Assembly: GCA_034509925.1 (NCBI GenBank)
Contig: CM067530.1
Coordinates: forward strand, 847,501 to 911,500
Reading direction: 5' to 3'
Source: Hirudinaria manillensis
Lineage: Eukaryota > Annelida > Clitellata > Hirudinida > Hirudinidae
Length of the DNA stretch: 64,000 nt
Under the pieces are notes generated by a model, which ran no database searches, was not told where the DNA came from, and worked only from the letters and a program-made list of their open reading frames with translations. This document shows, one piece after another, positions 50,053 through 64,000 of the stretch; within the stretch, counting starts at the first letter, position 1; every line of letters begins with the position of its first letter. The translations under genes were made by a program, and so were the position numbers.

Positions 50053-51738
50053 TCAATGTTGATTGTCTGTCGTATTAGAAGCGTTAGGTAAAATCCTTAA
50101 GACGGGCTGACTGCCAGAAGAGGAGGTAGAAGACTGACTGGCATTGGAGAGCCTTTGCTGAGGTGAGATTAAAACAAATTTCTGTGGGTTGGGAGTCGAA
50201 GGTGCAAAAGGTCCCGAAAAATTAGAAGACTTTGTAAAATTATGACCGCCGGAATTTTGCATCGTCGAGTTCCTTCCGACGGACGGAGCCCTTCCCAGGA
50301 CGTTCTGAGAATTCATTTCGTTTTGTTTCTCGAGAGCTTCAACCTCTTTGTGGAGCAGCAAACCCAGATATTCACCGTATTCAGTGGAAAATTCTTGCTG
50401 AGAGAAAGAAGACCTAACGTTCAATATGACGGGAGGAAGGATTTTAAGCAGAACGGATTTTATTCTTTCTGCTGCAATCTTGTCCACATTGGAAACTTCA
50501 ATTTGGTCCTCGACCTCTAAAATCGACCGAAGTCTCTCGGAAGCAATCTTGACGCAAGGCAAAACAAAGTTTACTACGGATTCCGGACCCAACTCCCCGA
50601 GGAAGAAAAGCGCTCCAAAATATGTCGTCAGCGGCGTCTCTTCTTTCGCCAAAGTCGAGGAGAGAATTTTCGTAACCGTACTTCTCAACTGGTTGTTGCC
50701 CGTGTTGAAGGAACAGCAAACTTGACAGAGCAGCCTGGCAGCATATTCTCTGAGTGCCCAATGATTGTCCACATCTGGTCTAGTGCACAGATGTTTGCTA
50801 ACAATACAAGTAATGATTGGTGGAAGCAATCCATTCAGGTAAGCTTCCAGTCTTAAGCTGGAATTATCAACAAGTGACTTGCACATCCTCATGAGGTAAA
50901 TGAGCATGGCAAAGTTTTTCATTCCCACGTTCACCTTAACTCCTTCGTCAATGAAGTTACACAGTCTGGGCAGCATGACGTTGAGGCCGGTGTCCACTTT
51001 CAGACTCTCGAACGCTTCGGACCTCCGATTCTCGTCGGCTCCTATGCAGGCCTCCGTTATCTCTTGCAAATAATGCTGCTGCTCGAGTGTCATAGGGAAT
51101 GTTATGATATCATTCTGTGGAGGCTTTTCAGCATTGATGACTTTTGCTTTTGGTCTACAATCATATGTTATGTCTAATTTTGAATTTTCAAAGGGTGGTA
51201 TGGGATTCTCAGGAATTGCTGGCTGTATGCCTTCAATGGCTAGCCAGTGGCCCTTTATAGAGCAAGGTCTGGGAATTTTTTGAGGAGGTGCGTTGAGAAT
51301 TTCCTGATAGGGTTAGAAAAATTAGATCGTGAGTAACTTTAAAACAAATTCAAGGAAACAATGCAAATGAAATCTTACAACAAGTTCCATTTCCTGATCA
51401 CCAATAGGGATGCAACCATTTCCTCCTTTACCATGCTTAAATAATGCTGGATCTTTGCAAATAAAACTGAAGACTGGTTCGACTCCCAAGCTTTTCATAC
51501 CAAAGCCTATGTCTTCCAATGTCAATCTAAGATGATTATTTTTGTCCATGAATTTCAAACCTTGGTTTACAATGAGTTTGAGAACAAATTCGACCGAATT
51601 ACTGATCTCGCTAATGGTGTCAAAGCTCAGTTCTGATACACCTCGAGATTTCGTAATTGTTTGCATCAAATCATTCATTCCGAAGTGCTTTTCCTCCAGT
51701 ACTTTATGATCGGCATTCTCAGCCAAATCCCCATCCAT
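50053..51738 (-). CDS. TAF6-like gene 2 (tandem paralogue)
   Basis: Two exons, 51738-51379 and 51303-50053, encode about 536 aa with one phase-0 intron at the same place as in gene 1. Exon 1: histone fold with SVEFVLKLIVNQGLKFMDKN, NHLRLTLEDIGFGMKSLGVE, then PVFSF where canonical TAF6 has PLYGF. Exon 2 starts EILNAPPQKIPRPCSIKGHW (TAF6: IINTPLPRVPLD...), includes EGIQPAIPENP as in human TAF6 (EGCQPAIPENP), then EQQHYLQEITEACIG, LPRLCNFIDEGVKVNV, MLIYLMRMCKSLVDNSS, LCTRPDVDNHWALREYAARL, FFLGELGPESVVNFVLP and a short Ser/Gln-rich tail. The HEAT core is intact, so the product is likely functional as a TAF9 partner. It may be a tissue-specific TFIID variant. Confidence 0.92.
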
Positions 51739-52261
51739 ATTGCGGGGCTTATGGAAAGTAATTCTTCAATTGTTTATTTTCATTGAGTAGGGATGATCGT
51801 TCAACAGCATAATATTTGAAAGATATTAAATTTTAATCAATGAAATTTTTGAATATTTATTAAAGTTTGGATTTATGGGATTTTTAATTTTAAACAATAT
51901 ACTATTTGGCTTTCGCTAATGGGTCAAAACAATTCATGATGGCTACAATAATGTTCTGATAAAGTGAGTCTCAAGTAGAAAAAATAAAAAAAATATCAAG
52001 TCACTAACAAGCGGAATTTACCTTAAATTAAGAATTAGTTTTCTTTACAAACTAAATCATGATTGCATGACTGCAACAATTTTGCGCAATGACATAAGAT
52101 ATTGAAGAATGACGAATGGACACCTATCTAATCATCGCAATGGCGTGGCAAAGTAAAGCCTGGAAATGATGACTCTTGCCAGGCAAACAAACAATAACAA
52201 TTATTACAACAGAATAGATGTCGTTAATAAATTTTAATATTGTGAAAATGAAGTTAAAAAA
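51739..52261. other. Spacer between TAF6-like genes 2 and 3
   Basis: About 520 bp containing the promoter of gene 2 and the 3' end of gene 3. No motif or open frame is recognised. Confidence 0.5.
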
Positions 52262-53901
52262 TTAGGGCGTTGAAGGGACGGAATGTTGATGCTTAGCGGC
52301 TTCGTCGTGCAGCAACGAACCTAAATAATGACCGAATTCAGACTGAAAATTTTGGATAGAACGAGGTGGATCACTTAGATTCTGTATGACTTGCGGAAGA
52401 GAGTTGAGTAGAAGATTTTTCAACTGAACTGCAACGATCAAATCGGATTCCTCGCTGGTAACACATATCTCGGGTCTGTTAATGATGGAGGAAATCTTCT
52501 TTGATATTGAAACCATTTGTGGCAATATAAATTTGATGACGTATTCGGTTCCCATCTCGACGAGGCAAATGGCTGCAGCATATTGTGTTTCGAGTGGAGC
52601 CGACGAATCTGCTAATATTGCCGTCAAAACGTTGGAGATTCTGATCGCGATACCTCGATTTGAATCGAATTTTCCAAAGATTTGGCGAAACAGAGAAATG
52701 GCAAAATCTCTCAGCGTGCATTGGTTGTGATCCCAGATGAGATTTTTACAAAGCACGCAGGTGAGTATAGGACCAACCATCTCGTTCAAGAATGGCTGCA
52801 GATTTAAGGTATCGTTATCGAGGATAGACTTGCACATCCTCATGAGGAAAACAAGACGAGCGATGTTTTGGTGGACTGCATTAAGTCTGACGGATCTGTT
52901 GATGAAACTGACGAAGTTGGGAAGCATTTGATTTAGACAGACGTTATACTGCAAGTCGTGCAGGGCTTCTGTCCTCTTGGCATCGTCCAAACCCATGCAA
53001 GAGGCGATGGTCTCCTGGATGAAGTGGTCCTGTTCTTTGGTCAAACATGGCACTAAAATCTTCTCGTAATTTGCCATGTCGCTGTATTTTCTTTTCAATG
53101 ATTTAAAAGACTTTGAAGTTGTCGTTTGCTCTGAAAATACGCGTATTTTGACGGTTTACTAGGATTGCGCTTTAACATATACATCTAGTATCTCAATGAA
53201 TATGATGGCTAAATACTTTACCTGTTTTATTGTGTCTGTAAGGGTTTGAGAGGAACGGATGAAGTCCGTTTTTTACCAAACATTCCACCTTCAAGGAACA
53301 ATCCAAGGGAACTTTAGGAAGAGGCGCATTTACGAATTCCTGCAATTGTTCGATTAGGACTTATTATTTGTAACCGATTGAACGGATCCAATATTTAGGA
53401 AAGGTATAACCGTTGTTGGGCATTAATTTGAAATGTAAATTAATTTGTAAATTGAAAATGACAGATACGAATTTCTGATTTCCTTGGCATACGAAAGCAG
53501 ATTCGTAAGAATTAAAAAACGCTACATTTCTGAGCTAAAAAGACATTGTATTTAATCCAACTAACCTCCAGATTGATTACAATTTCATCAGTTTGGTTTC
53601 GATAATCTATGGGGAAATCCAACATCGGCGGAACTCCCCTGCTCTTCATGGCTAATTGAATATCTAAGGCCGTCACCGATTGGTTATTATTTTTATCTGC
53701 GAACTTTAAACTTTGTTGGATGATAACTTTAAGCACGTAGGAAATATGTTCGTGCAATTCCTCCAACGTTTCGTCAGTTAAATTTTCCACCTCCTCTTCC
53801 AGCATGGACTTCAAGACGTCCATGAATTCCATTTTGTTTCTTTCCAACAATTCCGTCGGATAATAATATATATCTAAGTCGTTGTCTTCGGCATCGTTCA
53901 T
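52262..53901 (-). CDS. TAF6-like gene 3 (most divergent tandem paralogue, no C-terminal tail)
   Basis: Exons 53901-53566, 53339-53222 and 53130-52262 close in phase (0, 1) and give 440 aa. The histone fold reads ISYVLKVIIQQSLKFADKNN, then TALDIQLAMKSRGVPP. Exon 2 starts EFVNAPLPKVPLDCSLKVEC, matching TAF6 (NTPLPRVPLDVCLK), so the first intron is shared with genes 1 and 2. The phase-1 second intron is unique to this copy. The HEAT domain begins KEQDHFIQETIASCMG and keeps LVFLMRMCKSILDND, but the usually invariant RP-D-DNHWALRDFA block is reduced to WDHNQCTLRDFAISL. The protein stops right after GHYLGSLLHDEAAKHQ, lacking the Gln/Ser-rich tail. No frameshift or stop is seen, so it looks under relaxed or changed constraint rather than dead. 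Confidence 0.88.
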
Positions 53902-54757
53902 TGTTGTTTCTAAGGAGCGATTTTTGGTTGTTTATTCGAATATGCAAATTGGGCCACGATATTTCGCCCAGTAGAGGCAAAGATTCATATTTATTTAATG
54001 AAATAAAACATTATTTTATTGTGGAATTGAACTTTTTAAATGAATTTCTGACACAATATATTTTTAAAATCAATAGAATTTAACATAAATTCTTTTTCAA
54101 TTCGACTGTTTATCATCAAAGAATTAAAGAAAAGTTTTGAATTTCTTTAAATTAATAAATAAACATTAAGATTTTAAAATAAAAATTAATTTTCTTCAAA
54201 ATTATTTCAAAATCACATTTTTGGATCAAACTCGCTGGTATATAGTAACCAATTAGTTAACCTTGTCTTTGATTGGCTGACCAGCCGAAAAACATTGACC
54301 GAACAAATAAATAAATAAATAGATGTTAACGTTGGTCTCATGAATATTAATAACAATATTAAAAATATGCTAATTTTTTAAAAACTAGGTTTAAATTAAA
54401 CGTTAAAAATAAATTAAAAATTAAACAAAATAATTTCAGTTCGATCTGCGCATGTAACGTTCTGAAACAGCACAAAAAGGATGTATTGCCTTCTGCCACA
54501 TCGTTTGAAGTTAAATGTTTATTGAATTTGACCTTCTAAAAATGCTTATCACTTGTTTAGCAGTGAGACATATTGTTATTGTAGACACTATTAATATCAT
54601 AATTGTTTTTATTGGTGATACAAAAACACGATACAATACAAATTTACAGAATACAAAGACATGAATGGAAATAAAATACTTCAAGTTTCGAGTCCAGAGT
54701 GATTTGATTTTGAGGTGTCAAAAGGTCATCGTGAAAGATGGAAAAGTGAAACGTCGA
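53902..54757. other. Intergenic region, TAF6-like 3 / GRAMD1-like
   Basis: About 850 bp of very AT-rich DNA: promoter of TAF6-like 3 on the left, 3' flank of the GRAMD1-like gene on the right. No supported gene. Confidence 0.5.
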
Positions 54758-59468
<4,711 letters not shown>

Positions 59469-59507
59469 GTAAGAAATAAATTTCATTGAATCTCAGAAAC
59501 ATCACAA

Positions 59508-59567
<60 letters not shown>

Positions 59568-61267
59568 GTAACATTAACAATAAAGGAGCAGAAAGTTATG
59601 ATAGTTCTGATCTTAATAGAGGTGAAAAATTATTCTCAAACGACATACCAACCTTCTGCCATGATTTTTCAACTACATAAACTCGTCAAATCAAAAGTAT
59701 CGGAAACTCCATGGCGATGCATGCTTCGGAATCTATCGAGCGACCCAGATAAACCCTTGACACACTTCTCTAAACATCGATTGGTCGGAGATATAACAGC
59801 ACTTAAAGAACAATACCTTGACAATGCTACCTGTTACCTGTATTGGCCGAGACTGCTGTTTGAGGCGACGTTGTTGTGATCCAACTTACTCTCTTTTTTT
59901 CTCCATTATCTCATTTTGTCACAATTTTAAGTCCCGGAGACGGTAATTAATTAGGACCAGTTAATTTAAATAAATAAAAAAATGTTTAAAATCTTATTCT
60001 TTTTGAGATGATAAAAGGTTTGAAATATTTTTGTTGAGTTTTTAAAAAAAAATTGATATAAAATGTAGAAAATAGGAAATAAGATATATATGCATAGATG
60101 TATTTTAAGTATCTTCTTGAGTCATGAATCATTAAGACACGACTATTACCGCCCTTCTCAAGCAATTCTAGAACGTGATTGGTTAATAATGTTGTAAATG
60201 TAAATAATAATTATGCGGTTCCCGCCATCATTAGCATACGTTCAGAATAATTCAGAATTTTCATTTTAATCCTACTTATTTAAATAAAAATTATTTCAAA
60301 TTTCCAATATAAAGTGAAATTATCATAAGTATCTCTAAAATAATAACCCATTCCCGGATATACATAGTCGGAAGCAGTGTCGAAGGCAGGTGGACATGTA
60401 TGTAGTTTTCAAATCCACAGTGAATAACAGAAGCTTTATTAACTTATAAACACGTAAAACTCCAAAAGTAAAACATGAAACCTTAAGAACAATCTTTTCG
60501 TAAATTAGTAGCAGGTGCTACTGGAGTACAAAAAATCAGTAGAAAACATATTTGGACGCAACCAGTACTAAGCACTCAAAAGTGTACGGCGAATCTACGA
60601 CAACAAGATGGCCTTGCAACTTCACAAAATCGAGAAAAACGACAACCATGTTTGAAACAACACTTCGAAAGTCATGCTTCAGAAAGACAACAGCCACCTC
60701 AGCACCACGACCGATCAATAACAGAGGAATTGAATTTCTCAACGGAATTTCTAAATAAGTTTCTAATTAATTCTGGAATCCGAGAAATCGATTCATAGTG
60801 CCAGACGAGATTTTACAAGTGGACAAAATTGAAAACAATTTCTAATCGATTTCACACTTAAAACGCTACCTTGTTACGTAGTTCTTCAGAAAATATGGCG
60901 TCGAGATTAGAAGCTATATGTTTAAATAATCAATTAATTAATAAATCAAAGTCAATATGTTATAGTTGATGACGACGACGACGACACCAACAACAACAAC
61001 AACAACATACAACAGCATAAAGTTTCATCTTCAAATGAGGTTTGGTCGTGAGCATGGAAATTCTCAACAAGACAAAAATTTCAGAAAAATTTTTATCTGA
61101 CCATACACGAAAATATTTCTTAATTGGCCCCTCGTAGAATTCTCTTTGTGAACGAATACCTAAGGAAGTCTAAACAATATTTTGATTGGCACTATTGTAC
61201 ACACTACTTCCCTTAACGATAAATACGACGATTCGCTAGTTTAAGACGAGACTCAATTTCAATTCCT
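59469..61267. other. Region between GRAMD1-like VASt exons and Nav1 stop codon
   Basis: 1.8 kb in which the missing GRAM-domain exons and promoter of the GRAMD1-like gene would be expected, together with the Nav1 3'UTR. I see no GRAM-like coding block on the minus strand. A 68-codon basic frame on plus (60552-60758, no ATG start) is unrecognised. There is a GAC/AAC trinucleotide patch at about 60968-61010. Confidence 0.5.
59510..59567. repeat. (AAT)n microsatellite
   Basis: About 19 AAT units immediately upstream, on the gene strand, of the first recognised GRAMD1-like exon. Confidence 0.97.
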
Positions 61268-64000
61268 TCACGATTCATCGACTTCGTTCACCATTATGAT
61301 CGTCCTGTCTGCATTCATCTTCAGCATGGCTTCTCTCTGCTTCTGCTTTACGTAGTTTCTCCAGGTTTGCTGGAGCAGTCTCACCACGAATATCTCCCTC
61401 TGTCGCTTGAGAGTACTGCTGACCGGATTGTAATTCTTCCTCTCGGGACCTTTCTTGAGCTCTCCCAAGTCTCCTGCAGCTTCAGAAGCTCCGAGGAAAT
61501 GCTTCGTCAGACCGTCGAGGATGTCGACGCAGTGGATCATGTCGTTCTCGCAGATGGGAATGTCGAGGGAGACGAGTCTGTAGTAGTTCGGCAGAGGAAT
61601 TCGCAGAGGAGGTTCCAAAGCGTCGACGAATTCGCATAACTTGCTCAGATGGATGTACTGCGTGGCGTTTTCGTCGAACTTTTCCCACACCTGGATGGAG
61701 ATTCGATTTTATATCATTGCTCTGAATAAGATAATTGATATTTAATATGAAATCGTGCATCATCCCAGTAGGACGACTGTCATGACGATGAAGATGCTTT
61801 CATAAAATTAAAAGTAAATTGAAAAGAATATATTGCAAATATTCACCTCGTAATACATGTCAAAATCATCTTGAGTCAAACCCTGTTGTACGTCTTCTGT
61901 GGCCTGAGAAAAATTCTCTAGGATGACGGCGATGTACATGTTGATGACGACGAGGAAGCTGATGACGAGGTAAGTGACCAGGTAGACGATGGCCTCTCCA
62001 GAACTTCCGCAGTTGCCGTACGGGCTGACCTCGGTCATGTTTCGATCGCAGTCCTTCTCGTTCATGAGACCCGCCAAGACGAGGTCCCATCCTGCCGAGG
62101 TGGAAATCTGGAAAAGGAGAATCATGCTCCTGAAGAAAGTCTCAAAATTGAACATGTCGTCGATGCCCTTTGTATGTTTGACGTGCATGAAGAAGCTCAT
62201 GCCGAAGATGGCGTAGATAAACATGACGAGGAAGAGCAGTAGGCCGATATTGAACAGGGCCGGCATGGACACTGCCAGGGAGAACAAGAGGGTCCTTATT
62301 CCCTTGGCGGACTTGACGAGTCGAAGGATCCTTCCGACCCTGAAGACCCTGACCACTCTCAGGAGCGTCGGAGAGATGGGGAAATTTTTCAGGTGTTCCG
62401 AGAGAGCCGCGGCTACAAGAAATGATTATCCATTTTTCCTTATGTCGGTTTAAACTGACGTAATAATTTTATCTCTTTATTTATAATAAGTACTTTAGTA
62501 CTTTTAAAGGATAGTACTTGAAATAGTACAAGTCAATAATGTGTTTAGTTCGAACTGCTTTCCTCAGCTTCGGAAATAAACTCACTCAGCACGGATGAAA
62601 TGACAACAACAAAGTCAAAGATGTTCCATGGCTGCTTGAAGTAATAATGCCTGAGGCCTAAGAGCTTCATGACACATTCGCAGGAGAATATGAGGACAAA
62701 TATCTGATTTATCCAGTGAAGGGCCTGATCCAATTTATCGGATTGGTCGTAATGTTCGATTGCCATCGTCATCATGTTCAGTAAGATGACTATCATGATG
62801 AAAATGTCGAACTTTTGACTCGTGGTTAATTGGAAAAACAGCAGCTGGATTTTCATCTGTGAGTGATTATTATTAAAGAAAATTGTAAGAATATTGTAAG
62901 CAATAATAAACAAAGATATAAATAAACAAATAAATATAATTGTCACATTCAAAGATAAATGAAATTGTCTAAAAGTAAATATAATTGTAACGTTTATTTA
63001 ATAATGGAGATGAAAGGATTTTTATAAACGTACCTTGGGTTTGGGTATTGGTTTCTGAGGTTGTTTTGAACCAAGCTTCTTCATGGCGTTGTAATATTTC
63101 TTTTGATCATCAGTCATCAGCATTTCCAGGGACCCACCGGCCTAGGGAATGCAGTGTTTTCTTGAATTATTTCATTTATATTATAATATTAATACAAATA
63201 ATAATATTGTACTACGATTGGTTATAGTAATAATAAGTTTTGCCAAGTCGTTTTATGGTTGTACAATTCTTACCACATTCGTCTCAAGTAAAAAGGCAAT
63301 TTTTTAAAAGTGAAGTCCAAATGAATTTGAAGATTTAGAATATTTAAGAATATTTTCAAGCAAAATTGAAACAAAAAAATATAAAATGAGTGACAATTAA
63401 TACAAAAAAACCTTTTTCTTCTGCATGTTGAAGTTTTCTATGATGACACCAATGAATAGGTTGAGCGTGAAAAAAGAACCAAAGACGATGAAGAACACAA
63501 AGTACATGTACATTCCTGACCTTGCTTCCCTATGTGGCTGTTGGTCTTCCTGTTGTTAAAAATAATGAATTAGATTTGATTCAAGTATTAAATTCTATAA
63601 CTTCGCAACTATACTATAATAATGTAAGGCTAATTGGACTCTCACTTCTGGTTTGCTGTCAATGGCATTGTCCATAATGTCCGTCCATCCTTTGAACGTG
63701 GCCTTACAATTAATTTAAAAAATGTCAGTACAATTTATCCGTGAATGAAAGCAAAGAATAAAACAATGCTACGTTTTCTTCTCAGGTTTAAATGTTTACC
63801 ACTTGAAAGAGAGCCAAGTATCCGGTAGGAACGTTGTCGAAGTTGACTTGCGGATTGTGCCAGGTATAGTTCAGGTGGGCTCTTGCATCGCATTCCGTTT
63901 TGTTGGGAACGATTGAAGCGTTGACCTTTTTTCCCTCATTATCGAGGCATTGTTTGAATTTTCCGCCGAATAAATTGACACCCATGATGCTGAATATCAA
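61268..64000 (-). CDS. Voltage-gated sodium channel Nav1 (para-like), domain III pore to C-terminus
   Basis: This is the pore-forming alpha subunit for neuronal action potentials; the 5' part lies beyond the right edge. Exons, in gene order: 64000-63800, 63702-63646, 63549-63412, 63141-63034, 62856-62586, 62412-61847, 61690-61268; all phases close. The domain III pore has [18 protein letters not shown]; this Lys is the K of the DEKA sodium-selectivity ring. IIIS6 is [20 protein letters not shown]. The III-IV linker reads [20 protein letters not shown], so the inactivation latch is MLM. Domain IV S1-S3 and S4 ([20 protein letters not shown]) follow. The domain IV pore [10 protein letters not shown] supplies the A of DEKA, and IVS6 ends [18 protein letters not shown]. 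The cytoplasmic EF-hand-like region ([20 protein letters not shown]) is followed by an imperfect IQ motif, [15 protein letters not shown], and a short tail. DEKA residues set it apart from NALCN and calcium channels. Confidence 0.97.

Noticed and set aside
60552..60758. 68-codon basic plus-strand frame near the Nav1 3' end
   Set aside because: It lacks an early ATG, has low-complexity Thr/Lys/Arg composition and no recognisable domain.

Overview
The window is AT-rich, intron-dense animal DNA: GT-AG introns of roughly 50 bp to 2 kb, many (AAT)n, (AG)n and (TCCA)n microsatellites, and gene families found only in animals. The proteins recognised (RNF212-like, ORP9, ABCD3, RNase kappa, IPMK, DUSP12, ZNHIT2, TAF6, GRAMD1/Aster, Nav1) and an MxM-type sodium-channel inactivation latch point to an invertebrate, most likely a lophotrochozoan. 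A clitellate annelid such as a leech would fit the base composition, but the species assignment is inference only.

Layout from left to right. AKAP17A-like (minus, cut by the left edge) is head-to-head with an RNF212-like meiotic RING gene (plus). Next on minus are a complete 6-phosphofructokinase (about 23 exons) and ORP9, a PH + ORD lipid-transfer protein. ORP9 is head-to-head with ABCD3/PMP70, the peroxisomal fatty-acyl half transporter (plus, about 24 exons). RNase kappa (minus) converges on ABCD3. IPMK (minus) is head-to-head with DUSP12 (plus). NCBP2AS2-like and ZNHIT2 lie on plus only 39 bp apart. Then come three TAF6-like genes in the same orientation (minus). A divergent plus-strand gene lies between the first and second; it encodes a Cys/Pro-rich head fused to a lamin-tail domain. 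The right side carries a GRAMD1/Aster-like sterol transporter (minus, N-terminal GRAM exons not found) and the 3' part of a Nav1 voltage-gated sodium channel (minus, running off the right edge).

Most of the window is conserved housekeeping genes. The unusual part is about 43.3-53.9 kb. It holds an expanded, divergent TAF6 cluster, the last copy lacking a C-terminal tail, wrapped around a cysteine-rich lamin-tail protein with no rod domain. By analogy with insect testis TAFs and the Cys-rich sperm-tail proteins they control, this could be a germline module; that is inference. Other points of interest are a Phe-to-Leu change in the sodium-channel inactivation latch (MLM), a probable bicistronic gene pair, a 155-bp intronic tandem repeat in ORP9 that copies an exon's acceptor site, and a missing segment in the allosteric half of PFK.

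Exon boundaries were set by eye from splice consensus, reading frame and remembered family sequence. Most phases close exactly; junctions that do not are stated in the entries.
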